64,000 bases of DNA from contig JBOHFG010000260.1 in assembly GCA_050699575.1 (NCBI GenBank), positions 1 to 64,000 of the forward strand, read 5' to 3'. Every line of letters starts with the position of its first letter. Position 1 is the stretch's first letter. Of the stretch, positions 7,899-16,607 are shown piece after piece. The stretch is from GCA-003244245 sp050699575. Its GTDB lineage: Bacteria > Actinomycetota > Actinomycetes > Mycobacteriales > Pseudonocardiaceae. The notes under the pieces were generated by a model. The model saw only the letters and a list, made by a program, of their open reading frames with translations, made no database searches and had not been told where the DNA came from. The position numbers and the translations under genes were made by a program.

Positions 7899-8876
7899 TC
7901 AGACGGCTACGGCGAGTACCAGAGCGAACCGGTTGTCAGGATCGGTCCACCACCTCTGGTCGGCGAATCCGGCGTCGACCAGCTCAGCCCCGAGTCCCTC
8001 GCGCCGGAACTTGCCGGACACCTCGGTGCGCATCTCTTCGCCTTTGGCGTAGTGCACTGTCATGCGCACTCCCGGCAACCGCACGGTCATCGCCCAGCGG
8101 GCCCGCAGCCGCATCTCGATCCACTCGTGCGTGGTATCCCATACCACGACATGATCGAAGGCCGCGACCTCGAAGTCGGCACCGAGCTCGCGGTTGAGTA
8201 CGCGCAGCACATTGCGGTTGAACTCCGCGGTCACCCCGGCGTCGTCGTCGTAGGCGGACACCATCACCGCAGGGTCGGTGATTAACCCGGCACCCAACAA
8301 AAGCAGCTCACCGGGATTTAGCGCGGTACGCAGCGCGGTGAAAAAACCGGCCCGCTCGTCCGGCAACAGATTGCCGATTGTGCCACCCAGGAAAGCCACC
8401 AGCCGGCGTCCATCCTGGCCGGCCGGCAGCAGCTCCAGATGCTGGGTGAAGTCCCCGACCACACCGTGCACCACGAGCGGCGGGTACGCTCGGGCCACCG
8501 CCGTCATCGCGCTGCGTAGCGCGGACTCCGACACGTCCAGCGGCACAAAGCGCTGCAGCGATCCGTTCGCGGTGAGGGCATCCAGCAACAGCCGAGTCTT
8601 GTCCGAGGAACCCGAACCCAGCTCGACGAGGGTATCGACGACCGCCCACGCGGCGATCTCCCCCGCACTGCGCCGCAGCAACTCGCGCTCGGTGCGGGTG
8701 GGATAGTACTCGGGCAGCGCGGTGATCCGCTCGAACAGCTCACTGCCGAGAGCATCGTAAAACCACTTGGGAGGCAACCACTTGGGATCAGCGGTCAGCC
8801 CGACTCGGACGTCATGGTGCAGCGCGTCGGCGGCAGCCGAGCCGGACAGGTGGATCTCCAGTACCGGTGCGGTCAT
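7899..8876 (-). CDS. egtD: L-histidine N-alpha-methyltransferase EgtD
   Basis: Makes hercynine by trimethylating histidine with SAM, the first step of ergothioneine synthesis. The 325-residue protein is full length: KWFYDALGSELFERIT, YYPTRTE (57-63), SAM motif ELGSGSSDKTR (85-95), FLGGTIGNL, and the C-terminal W.D.....F.L.L. The start MTAPVLEI has GAGGAG just upstream. It lies downstream of egtB on the same strand, separated only by a scar that contains the start of egtC. Confidence 0.95.
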   Translation of the reverse strand: MTAPVLEIHLSGSAAADALHHDVRVGLTADPKWLPPKWFYDALGSELFERITALPEYYPTRTERELLRRSAGEIAAWAVVDTLVELGSGSSDKTRLLLDALTANGSLQRFVPLDVSESALRSAMTAVARAYPPLVVHGVVGDFTQHLELLPAGQDGRRLVAFLGGTIGNLLPDERAGFFTALRTALNPGELLLLGAGLITDPAVMVSAYDDDAGVTAEFNRNVLRVLNRELGADFEVAAFDHVVVWDTTHEWIEMRLRARWAMTVRLPGVRMTVHYAKGEEMRTEVSGKFRREGLGAELVDAGFADQRWWTDPDNRFALVLAVAV

Positions 8877-8960
8877 AGCTCCTCGATAGTGGTCGCAGGG
8901 GATCGAGCAACAACGTCGTGCGGGCACGCGGCGGCCCGAGGTAGGCCAGAGTCGGCACAC
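8877..8960 (-). pseudogene. egtC: Deletion remnant of egtC
   Basis: Three bases after the egtB stop the minus strand reads GTG TGC CGA (V-C-R). After a one-base frameshift it continues AYLGPPRARTTLLLDP. This matches the N-terminus of EgtC amidohydrolases (MCRHLAYLGPP...LLDPP), whose Cys2 is the catalytic nucleophile. The remaining roughly 200 codons are absent and the egtD start follows directly. The gene is therefore present only as a frameshifted stub of about 20 codons. Confidence 0.75.
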
Positions 8961-8962
8961 AG

Positions 8963-10318
8963 TCAGGTCAGGTCCTCCGGGTCGGCGTCCCGGGCGCACC
9001 GAAAACCGGTGAAGATCTGCCGGCGCACCGGGTGGTCCCAGTTGCGGAACGTCCCCCGGCAGACCGCGGCGTCGGTGCCGAACGACCCACCGCGCAACAT
9101 CCGGTAGTTTCCCCCGAAGAACACCTCGGAGTACTCCCGGTAGGGGAAGGGCGTGAATCCCGGGTAACCGGAGAACCCGGAGGATGTCCACTCCCACACG
9201 TCGCCGATCAGCTGGTACACGCCCAGTGGCGACGCGCCGGCCGGGTAGCTGCCCACCGCAGCCGGCTGCAGGTGCCGTTGTCCGAGGTTGGCGTGCGCCG
9301 GAGTGGGATCCTCATCGCCCCAGGGGAATCGGCGGGAGCGGCCGGTGGCGGGGTCGAACCGGGCCGCTTTCTCCCACTCCACTTCGGTGGGCAGCCGCTT
9401 GCCTGCCCACGCTGCATAAGCCTGCGCCTCGAAAAAACTGACGTGCACGACGGGCTCATCGGGTGGGACCGGCTCGGTGACGCCGAACCGGGTGCGCCAC
9501 CACGACGCACCGTCGAGATACCAGAACTGCGGGGCCACCAGCCCCGCCTCGCATCGGTGTGCCCAGCCCGGCTTGCTCCACCACCGCGCGTCGTCGTAGC
9601 CACCGCAAGCCAGGAACCGCTGGTAGTCACGGTTGGTCACCGGGGTGGTATCCAACCAGTACGCGCCGGTGCCGGCCCGATGCGCCGGGCGCTCGTTGTC
9701 CAAGGCCCACGGTTCGGTAGAGGTGCCCATGGTGAACTCGCCGGCGGGCACCAGCACCTCGGCGGGCAGGTCGGTGGACCGCTGTGACCGCGGGGCGGGG
9801 GCGTGCAGCGCAGCCGGGCCGACCCGCAGCTGGTGGGTGGCCAGCATCGTCTCGTCGTGCTGCTGTTCGTGCTGCACGATCATCCCGAAGACGAATCCAT
9901 GGTCGACCAGCCGGCGACCCACCAGCGGGGCGCGGTCCAGTACGTCGAGGACCTTGGTCCGCACCGCACTTAGGTAGCGCCGGGTCTCGGCCGGGTCAAG
10001 CAGTGGCAGCGCGGGCCGGTTCGGGCGTGGGTGCCTGAACGCGTCGTAGAGGTGGTCGATGTCGTCCCGGACGGGATCGCGCCCACCCACGTCGCGGACC
10101 AACCAGCGTTCCTCCTCGTTGCCGATGTGCGCGAAGTCCCAGACCAGTGGAGACATCAGGCGGGAGTGCTGGCGGGTCAGCTCACCGTCGTCGACCGCAT
10201 CGGTCAGCGCCGCGCTGCGCGCGCGGGTACGTGAGAGCTCGGCGGCAAGATGGTGACGCAGGGCGGCGGTGCCCAGCTCGGCAACCGGCGTGCTCACAGC
10301 GGATGTCCTCCGTTCCAT
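8963..10318 (-). CDS. egtB: Hercynylcysteine sulfoxide synthase EgtB
   Basis: A non-haem iron enzyme that joins hercynine to gamma-glutamylcysteine (or cysteine) with oxygen. The 451-residue protein has the DinB-like N-terminal domain with iron ligands H64 (DFAHIGNEEE) and H150/H154 (QHEQQHDET), then the formylglycine-generating-enzyme fold: GEFTMGT, PVTNRDYQRF, RLPTEVEWEKAAR, VWEWTSS and RGGSF. It overlaps the end of egtA by 25 bases if the first ATG is used, suggesting translational coupling. Confidence 0.95.
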   Translation of the reverse strand: MERRTSAVSTPVAELGTAALRHHLAAELSRTRARSAALTDAVDDGELTRQHSRLMSPLVWDFAHIGNEEERWLVRDVGGRDPVRDDIDHLYDAFRHPRPNRPALPLLDPAETRRYLSAVRTKVLDVLDRAPLVGRRLVDHGFVFGMIVQHEQQHDETMLATHQLRVGPAALHAPAPRSQRSTDLPAEVLVPAGEFTMGTSTEPWALDNERPAHRAGTGAYWLDTTPVTNRDYQRFLACGGYDDARWWSKPGWAHRCEAGLVAPQFWYLDGASWWRTRFGVTEPVPPDEPVVHVSFFEAQAYAAWAGKRLPTEVEWEKAARFDPATGRSRRFPWGDEDPTPAHANLGQRHLQPAAVGSYPAGASPLGVYQLIGDVWEWTSSGFSGYPGFTPFPYREYSEVFFGGNYRMLRGGSFGTDAAVCRGTFRNWDHPVRRQIFTGFRCARDADPEDLT

Positions 10319-11610
10319 CCGGCCGGACCAGCCAACTCGGTAACGAGATCGTCAGCTGGGCAGCGACCACGCCGGACCCGATGCTCGGTGATCTCCTCTA
10401 CGAGCCACTGCACCTCGGCCGGGGCGCCCAATGCGGGCAGCGCGCGGCAGGCCAGCTCGAACACTGCGACCGCGGCAGTGCCGAGCGTGTCGTCACGCAG
10501 GCCACGGTGCGCTGCCTGCGACCACCGTCCAACGGCTGGCACACAGGCCTCCCGAGCGGCAGTGGTCACCACGGGATCGGCCAGCAGGGCAGCCACCACC
10601 GCCACCGGTACCAGCCACTGCCCCATCGGTTGGGTGTCCAGGTAGCGGACCTCGAAGTAGCCCTGTGGCCGGACCGGCGGGAACAGCGTGGTCAGGTGGT
10701 AGTCCAGATCGTCAGTGCTGGGGCGGCCGGGCAACGCCCCGGACAGCCAGTCGGCAAAGGTGACCCCGCGCGGCACGGTCCAGCTACCCCGGGGACGGCG
10801 CTGGCACAGCACCGGAGTGTCCAACACCCGGCGGGCCCAGTCCGCCGCCGGATCCCACTCTGTGGACGAGTCCCCGTGCACCCGGCTGGGTCTGGTGCGT
10901 ACCGGGTCCATCGCGAACCAGGCCTGCATCCGGGAGGAAACCCAACCCGTGCGCCGGCCACCGAGCCGGGGTGAGTTGGCAAACGCGGCTAGCAACACCG
11001 GCCCAAGATCATGTAATGCGGCCCAGCGCAACGCCACCTCGGCACGGGTGCCGGCGTCCAGACACACCTGCACCGCGGCGGTGGAGCACATCATGGCCCG
11101 GCCCATCGGACCAACCCGGTCGAAGGCGGTCTCCATCGCGGCGTAACGGGGAGTCTCGATCAGCCGGCGAGACGGGCGATGCGGGTCGGCGCCCAAACCG
11201 GTGAGGATCAGACCAGCGGGATCGAGCAGATTGGTCAGGGCGGCGGTATCGCCCTCCACGGTGACAATGAGCTCGGTCAGCGAGGCACAAGGCGGGCTGG
11301 AGATCTCGAGCTGACCACCGGGTTCGACCGTGACGGTGGAGCCGTGGGGAAGCGGGGTCTGGAGACTGTCGGGGACAAGGGAATGCGGGGCATGCGTGCC
11401 GAGCGCGTCGGCGAGATGGCGGGCTTGCAGCGGACGGTGGGGGTTGCCGGAATGCTGCACCACCCACTCGAGCTCGGCGCCGAGCAGCGTGGGTGGCCCG
11501 TGCTTAAAGCAGACTGAAGCGACATACACCTCGGCTTCGGCCCGGCTGGGCAGCACCGTCGGCGGTGCGGCCGGCGGTGCCGCCCAGAGCGGCGGTGCCT
11601 GCGGGGTCAC
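10294..11610 (-). CDS. egtA: Glutamate-cysteine ligase EgtA
   Basis: Makes gamma-glutamylcysteine for ergothioneine synthesis. The 438-residue frame shows LLGAELEWVVQH near the N-terminus (metal and ATP site), PGGQLEISSPP, MMCSTAAVQVCLDAG, and ANSPRLGGRRTGWVSSR, all typical of the GCS2-type EgtA family. It is the first gene of the egtA-egtB-egtD run on the minus strand. With egtC lost, its product could no longer be fully processed by the classical route. Confidence 0.93.
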   Translation of the reverse strand: MTPQAPPLWAAPPAAPPTVLPSRAEAEVYVASVCFKHGPPTLLGAELEWVVQHSGNPHRPLQARHLADALGTHAPHSLVPDSLQTPLPHGSTVTVEPGGQLEISSPPCASLTELIVTVEGDTAALTNLLDPAGLILTGLGADPHRPSRRLIETPRYAAMETAFDRVGPMGRAMMCSTAAVQVCLDAGTRAEVALRWAALHDLGPVLLAAFANSPRLGGRRTGWVSSRMQAWFAMDPVRTRPSRVHGDSSTEWDPAADWARRVLDTPVLCQRRPRGSWTVPRGVTFADWLSGALPGRPSTDDLDYHLTTLFPPVRPQGYFEVRYLDTQPMGQWLVPVAVVAALLADPVVTTAAREACVPAVGRWSQAAHRGLRDDTLGTAAVAVFELACRALPALGAPAEVQWLVEEITEHRVRRGRCPADDLVTELAGPAGWNGGHPL

Positions 11611-11765
11611 GGACTCACCTCCTGCGACTCAACGAGTCGAGCCCACGCCACGCTACCCAGTTACCCCGGCGCCCGCATTATGACGCGGTCCGTAAATAAG
11701 TACCGGAGCAAGCGCGCCAGCCTGCTCCAGCCGAGCGCGCCGCAGTTCCTCGCCGATCAGCGAGG

Positions 11766-11999
11766 CTACTTCTTCTTCGTCCGGGTTGCGCCGCCGCGGC
11801 CACGCAGTGTCACACCGGACTCGGAGAGCACCCGGTGCACGAACCCGTACGACCGCCCGGTCGACTCAGCGAGCGCCCGGATGCTGGCACCCTTCTCGTA
11901 CTTCTTCTTCAGCTCCGATGCGAGCTTGTCCCGGGCGACGCCGGTGATCCGGCTGCCCTTCTTTAGGTCGGCCACCTCGAAACGCCTTCCTTCCGACAC
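11766..11999 (-). CDS. Small helix-turn-helix protein
   Basis: A 77-residue basic protein: KLASELKKKYEKGASIRALA, then ESTGRSYGFVHRVLSESG, ending in RGRGGATRTKKK. The middle is a resolvase-type or HTH_38 helix-turn-helix; the Lys/Arg-rich tail would help DNA binding. Short proteins of this type are widely conserved in actinobacteria without a known role. It is on the same strand as the ABC-F gene and separated from it by 156 bases in which I see no other feature. Confidence 0.8.
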   Translation of the reverse strand: MSEGRRFEVADLKKGSRITGVARDKLASELKKKYEKGASIRALAESTGRSYGFVHRVLSESGVTLRGRGGATRTKKK

Positions 12000-12155
12000 T
12001 GGAACGGCCGGTCACGGCCCTTGTCGCAATGATCGGTCAGGTTAGCGATCTACGCTAGACGATCTCCGGGTGGATCTGTGAGCGGTATCCCCGGCGGGCC
12101 CAGATGCGCAGTTCGAGCAGTTGCCACCCAAACACTCTCTGTGAGTAGAGGCCGA

Positions 12156-13781
12156 TCAGGCGAGCTGGACCAGGTCGAGGTAGTCCGCGCTCCAATGGTC
12201 CTCAGTGCCGTCCGGCAGCAGGATCACCCGCTCGGGACCGAGCGCCAGCACCGCTCCGGGGTCGTGCGTGACCAGCACCACGGCGCCAGCGTAGTGGTGC
12301 AACGCGTCGAGTACCCGCTCCCGGGACACCGGGTCCAGGTTGTTGGTCGGCTCGTCGAGCAGCAGCACATTGGCTGCGGAGGACACCAGGGCAGCTAACG
12401 CCAGCCTGGTCTTCTCACCACCGGACAGGGTGCCGGCCAGCTGGTCCAGTTGCTCACCACGGAACAAGAAGGCGCCGAGCAACGTGCGCAGCTCCTGCTC
12501 AGGCGTGTCGGGCGCGGCGTGGCTGAGGTTCTCCCACACCGTCACGTCGAGATCCAACGTGTCGTGCTCCTGGGCGAAGTACCCCACTCGCAGGCCATGC
12601 CCAGGCTCGACCTGGCCGGCATCAGGCGTCTCCATCCCGCCGAGCAACCGCAGCAAGGTGGTCTTCCCGGCACCGTTGAGACCGAGAATCACCACCCGGC
12701 TGCCTCGGTCCACGGCAAGGTCCACCCCGCTGAAGATCTCCAGCGAACCGTAGGACTTGCCCAGCCCGCTCGCGGTGAGCGGGGTCCGCCCGCAGGCAGC
12801 AGGCTGCGGGAAGCGAATCTTGGCTACCCGCTCGGCACGTTGCTCGGTCTCGGCACCGGCCAGCAGCCTGGTGGCCCGCCGCTGCATGTTCTGCGCGGCG
12901 ACGGCCTTGGTGGCCTTGGCCCGCATCCGGTCGGCCTGCGCCATCAGCGCGCCGGCCTTCTTCTCCGCATTGGCGCGTTCCCGGCGTCGCCGCTTCTCAT
13001 CAGCGGCCCGGGCGTCCAGGTAGCGTTGCCAGCCCAGGTTGTAGACATCGGCCGCACCGCGGATCGCGTCGAGGAACCAGACCTTGTTGACCACGGCGGC
13101 GAGCAGATCGGTGTCGTGGCTGATCACGACCAGGCCGCCGTCATGCGCCGTCAGGAAGTCCCGCAACCAAGTAACCGAGTCGGCGTCGAGGTGATTGGTC
13201 GGCTCATCGAGCAGCAGCGTGGTGGTGGAGCGCCCACCCGAGCCATCCGAGGCACCGAACAAGATCCGGGCCAGCTCGACCCGGCGACGCTGCCCGCCGG
13301 AGAGCGTGCGCAGCGGTTGGGCCAGTACCCGGTCAGGCAACCCGAGGCTGGCGCAGATCCGCGCCGCCTCGCTCTCGGCGGCGTAGCCACCCAGCGCGGA
13401 GAACCGGTCCTCCAGGTGGCTGTAGCGGCGCACCGCCCGGACCTGCTCGTCGCCATCGACCAGCTCCGCCATCTTCGACTGTGACTTCTCCATCTCATGC
13501 AGCAGCTGGTCGAGCCCACGAGCCGACAGCACCCGGTCCCTGGCCGAGACCGACAGGTCACCCTCTCGGGGATCCTGCGGCAGGTAGCCCCACTCTCCGG
13601 CCCGGTGGACCTCGCCGGCGTAGGGCTGGCCCTGGCCGGCCAGCACCCGCAGCGTTGTGGTCTTGCCCGCGCCATTGCGCCCGACCAGGCCGATCCGGTC
13701 GCCGGGCTGCACCCGCAGGGTGGCTCCGGACAGCAAGATGCGGGACCCGGCACGCAGCTCAAGGTCAGTGGCTGTGATCAC
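12156..13781 (-). CDS. ABC-F family ATPase
   Basis: A cytosolic ribosome-associated ATPase with two nucleotide-binding domains and no membrane segments. Domain 1 has GRNGAGKTTTLR, LSGGQRRRVELARILF and LLLDEPTNHLD. Domain 2 has GLNGAGKTTLLR, LSGGEKTRLALAALV and LLLDEPTNNLD. A charged linker (DEKRRRRERANAEKKAG) joins them. The GTG start VITATDLELRAG with GGAG upstream gives 541 residues, the usual ABC-F length. ABC-F proteins adjust translation at the E site or protect against antibiotics; which applies cannot be told. Upstream on the same strand is acVLRF1. Confidence 0.93.
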   Translation of the reverse strand: MITATDLELRAGSRILLSGATLRVQPGDRIGLVGRNGAGKTTTLRVLAGQGQPYAGEVHRAGEWGYLPQDPREGDLSVSARDRVLSARGLDQLLHEMEKSQSKMAELVDGDEQVRAVRRYSHLEDRFSALGGYAAESEAARICASLGLPDRVLAQPLRTLSGGQRRRVELARILFGASDGSGGRSTTTLLLDEPTNHLDADSVTWLRDFLTAHDGGLVVISHDTDLLAAVVNKVWFLDAIRGAADVYNLGWQRYLDARAADEKRRRRERANAEKKAGALMAQADRMRAKATKAVAAQNMQRRATRLLAGAETEQRAERVAKIRFPQPAACGRTPLTASGLGKSYGSLEIFSGVDLAVDRGSRVVILGLNGAGKTTLLRLLGGMETPDAGQVEPGHGLRVGYFAQEHDTLDLDVTVWENLSHAAPDTPEQELRTLLGAFLFRGEQLDQLAGTLSGGEKTRLALAALVSSAANVLLLDEPTNNLDPVSRERVLDALHHYAGAVVLVTHDPGAVLALGPERVILLPDGTEDHWSADYLDLVQLA

Positions 13782-14000
13782 GGTGAGTAACTCCAAAGGT
13801 GGTCGCCAGCAGGGGTAAGTTCCCCACGCGCCGCAGCGTGCGGGGGCCAGCGGCACATCAGCTTGTCGCGACCACGGACTCATACTACCGGGGACCGCAC
13901 CCGGATTACGCCGCCGCCATGAGGTCGCACTCGAGTGGCACGCGTTGTTGGTGACACTTCGCCGACGCGCCCACCGTGACGGCGGTTGGCGCCCTGATTC

Positions 14001-14693
14001 CTACTTGCCGGGCGCGATCCCTGGTGGCCGCATCTCAACCTCGACGCAACGAACCCTCCGGGCAACCTCGTCGAGCACCGCGCGGCGCGGCTCGGGGATG
14101 TCCAGCACCCGCGGCTCGGCGCGGTCCAGTAATGAGGTCAACCGTGGGTCAGTGGCCAGCGTGCGCAGCGCCGCAGTATCCCCACCGAGAACGACCACGT
14201 CCAGCTCCGCGGCACGAGGCAGCAGTATCCGCGCGGCGGTGTCCGCTGCGGCGCGCAACGCCACTCGCGCCTGGCCTTCCCGCCGCCGAGCAAAACGCTG
14301 CTGGGACTGGCCCCCGGCCGCGATGCGACCGTGTACCGGCCGGCTGCCGGTGCTGGAAGTAAGCACGACTCCGGCACGGGCGATTCCGACGCTGTACCCA
14401 CCCAGGCGCACCAGCAGCAGCCCCATTGTGCGGGGCACCATGAGGTGGTCGACCAGGTTGTCCACGACCAGACCGGTCCACTGCCCCGCTGGTGCCACCA
14501 GCGGTCCGAAAGGCACCAGAATCGACGCCGTTGAGCCGTCACCAGCGGCCACATCCACCCGCTGTGGCTCCACTGTGGTGGTCAGCACCCCACCGTGACC
14601 CGCGGCGAAGCGCCCGAGGAATCCGACCAACCGCTCGGGCTCCACCTCCACCGCGCGCCCACCACCGGCAAGCTCCCGGATCCGGCTCATCAC
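14001..14693 (-). CDS. acVLRF1 family peptidyl-tRNA hydrolase (ribosome rescue factor)
   Basis: A 230-residue protein of the actinobacterial Vms1-like release factor family, thought to cut peptidyl-tRNA on stalled large subunits. The catalytic loop is GRIAAGGQSQQRFARRREGQ, containing the GxxSxQR motif of VLRF1 proteins. Flanking markers are GLVVDNLVDHLMVP and VVVLGGDTAALRTLATDPRL. It is followed on the same strand, after about 220 bases, by the ABC-F gene; both are translation factors. Confidence 0.85.
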   Translation of the reverse strand: MMSRIRELAGGGRAVEVEPERLVGFLGRFAAGHGGVLTTTVEPQRVDVAAGDGSTASILVPFGPLVAPAGQWTGLVVDNLVDHLMVPRTMGLLLVRLGGYSVGIARAGVVLTSSTGSRPVHGRIAAGGQSQQRFARRREGQARVALRAAADTAARILLPRAAELDVVVLGGDTAALRTLATDPRLTSLLDRAEPRVLDIPEPRRAVLDEVARRVRCVEVEMRPPGIAPGK

Positions 14694-14894
14694 AGCACGC
14701 TAGCGCGCTCTGGCCCGAGCCGACTCGTTTCATCAATGCTGGCCTCGTCCGTCCCTGCTGTCTCAGAGGGGAGGTGGGTGGATCCGTTGCGGATGTGCCG
14801 GAGCTGGCAACTTTGGTGAGAAGTTGCCGTGGGTGGTACGTCTGCGCGCTACGACAGTCCTTTCCCGGATCTGACGGATAGTGACATCAGGTGT

Positions 14895-15269
14895 TCACTT
14901 CGCGATCCCAGTAACTTGCTCGGGCAGGCGAGGTGTGGTGGGGCTGGTCCACACCAGGCGGATCATCCGGCGCCGGGAGAACATCTGCTGAGCACGTTCG
15001 GGCGAGATGGCACTCATGTGCAGCCTGCCATTGACACCGACGATCTCAACGCGGTCGTCGAAGGTCATGCCCCAAGCGACGATCCACCCGTCGACCCGCT
15101 CGCCCTGCTCTTCGACCAGTGCGAACACTCGCGGCGCCTCGCTGGCGACGAGCTCGTGCACCTCTTCGGCGAACTCTGCCTCGCTGCACAGTGGCTCTTC
15201 AACCTAGGGCTCTTCAACCTGGGGCTCGAGGTCTACCGCTCGGTCGTCAGTGTCGTCGTGGATCGTCAT
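14895..15269 (-). pseudogene. Small hypothetical protein with in-frame amber at codon 22
   Basis: From the ATG at 15269, with GGAG five bases upstream, the frame reads MTIHDDTDDRAVDLEPQVEEP, then TAG (15206-15204), then VEEPLCSEAEFAEEVHELVA and on to LPEQVTGIAK. The sequence around the stop is a short direct repeat (PQVEEP-xVEEP), and CAG to TAG is the simplest change. The downstream part alone could start at 15161 (88 residues). It contains VEGWIVAWG-like and SAISPERAQQMF segments. I do not recognise the family; it is divergent from an XRE regulator. Confidence 0.6.
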
Positions 15270-15376
15270 GGTTACTCCAGATTTTTGGGATCTCGCACGG
15301 CATCCAGGAGCAGCGACGGTGTGTCGCATGGCAGGCCCCGACGGACGCCTTATGCTTGGGTTGCACCACTATCAAA

Positions 15377-15407
15377 CGGGAAACTCAAATTCACAACGGG
15401 TTTCCCG
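15377..15407. promoter_or_regulatory. Inverted repeat upstream of XRE gene
   Basis: CGGGAAAC (15377-15384) pairs with GTTTCCCG (15400-15407), with 15 bases between. It lies in the 210-base divergent region, about 75 bases upstream of the XRE start, and could be its operator or part of a promoter. Confidence 0.35.
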
Positions 15408-15479
15408 ATCAATCACCCGAAGGGCTAGTGCACGCATGGCAGCGTGCGGGTACTGCCACCGGACTTACGAGGGGTCGTG

Positions 15480-16343
15480 ATGGACCGCGACGTCAGCCCG
15501 ACGCTTCGGCTCTGGCAGTTGGCCGAGTCGCTGCGAGGCCACCGGGAGCGCATGGAGCTGACCATCGAGGAGGCCGTCGCGCTGCTGAAGCCGCATTCAC
15601 CGCGCTGGTCCCGCTCAAAGCTGCAGCGCGTCGAGACCCGGGCGTACGCGCCGCAGCCCGCGGAGGTCGAGCACCTGGCTGCCGCATACGAGGTGCCCGC
15701 CGACGAGACCGCCGCCCTGATCCAGATGGCCCGCGAGGCTCGGCAAAAGGGCTGGTGGCAGTCCAGCGCACTGCCCAAGCTCACCCAGATCATGGTCGGG
15801 CTGGAGCAGGCGGCGACTACAGTGCGCCAGTTCGAGCTGGCCCTGATGCCGGGCCTGCTACAGACCTCCGACTATGCCCGCGTCCTGATGACGACCCTCG
15901 CGCCCACCACGCCGATCGAGGTACTGGAGAACCGGGTCGCCGCGCGGATGATCCGCCAGCACGTGCTCACCGGGGCCGATCCACTCACGTGCAAGGTAAT
16001 CCTCGACGAAGCGGTGCTGCGGTGTCCGGTGGGCAGCAACCGCGTGATGCGGGGCCAGTTGGAACGCCTGCAGGAGTTGAGCCGCGCGCCCACCATCACC
16101 ATCCAGGTGGTGCCGTTCGCGGCCGGCCCGCATCCCGGTATGGAAGGAGCCTTCACCATCCTGACCCTGCCCGACCTGGCGCACGACGTGGTCTATGTGG
16201 AGGGACCTGCGCGCTCCATCTACTTGGAAGAGCAAGACGATGTCCGGCGCTGCACGATGCACTTCGCCATACTCAGCTCGCTGGCGCTGTCCCCGTCGGA
16301 ATCCGCCGACCTCATCACTACTATCCTGGCGCACTATCAGTGA
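15480..16343 (+). CDS. XRE family regulator with DUF5753
   Basis: A 287-residue paralogue of the regulator at 6514. The HTH (ELTIEEAVALLKPHSPRWSR, then SKLQRVETR) is followed by DUF5753: KGWWQ, LALMPGLLQTSDYARVLM, ITIQVVPFAAGPHPGMEGAF and VVYVEGPARSIYLEE. I chose the ATG at 15480 (GAGGGG upstream) over a frame extension to 15444. The DUF397 gene starts 21 bases downstream, so the pair is one operon. Confidence 0.92.
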   Translation: MDRDVSPTLRLWQLAESLRGHRERMELTIEEAVALLKPHSPRWSRSKLQRVETRAYAPQPAEVEHLAAAYEVPADETAALIQMAREARQKGWWQSSALPKLTQIMVGLEQAATTVRQFELALMPGLLQTSDYARVLMTTLAPTTPIEVLENRVAARMIRQHVLTGADPLTCKVILDEAVLRCPVGSNRVMRGQLERLQELSRAPTITIQVVPFAAGPHPGMEGAFTILTLPDLAHDVVYVEGPARSIYLEEQDDVRRCTMHFAILSSLALSPSESADLITTILAHYQ

Positions 16344-16363
16344 CCCAGGAGAGGAGGCCCGGG

Positions 16364-16588
16364 ATGACCCGTGTGGACCTGTCATGCGCGGTTTGGCGCA
16401 AGAGCAGCCGCACCGGTGGCGGCAACGGCGGCGGCACCGACTGCGTCGAGATGGCGGCACTGGGTGACGGCAGGATCGCGATGCGTGACAGCAAGTGCCC
16501 CGACGGGGCTGTGCTGTTCTTCCCCCGCGCCGAGCTGGTCTCCTGGATCAACAGTGTGAAAACTGGCCAGGTCAACGACCTGGTCTGA
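16364..16588 (+). CDS. DUF397 domain protein
   Basis: A 74-residue DUF397 protein: AVWRKSSRTGGGNGGG, then DCVEMAALGDGRIAMRDSK, then PRAELVSWINSVKTGQ. It has GAGAGGAGG close upstream of the ATG and sits directly behind the XRE-DUF5753 gene. The pair repeats the module at 6514-7808, but here without the intervening twin operator. Confidence 0.92.
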   Translation: MTRVDLSCAVWRKSSRTGGGNGGGTDCVEMAALGDGRIAMRDSKCPDGAVLFFPRAELVSWINSVKTGQVNDLV

Positions 16589-16607
16589 CCGGCCAGACGA
16601 CACCGAA

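Noticed and set aside
8877..9197. Extended EgtD start upstream of 8876
   Set aside because: The extra residues come from the egtC stub and the end of egtB; EgtD homology begins at MTAPVLEI.
2874..15206. Pyrrolysine or other amber recoding as an explanation for the two internal TAG codons
   Set aside because: No pylT, pylS or SECIS-like element is in the window and both TAGs are single-base changes from common codons; simple nonsense mutation is more economical.
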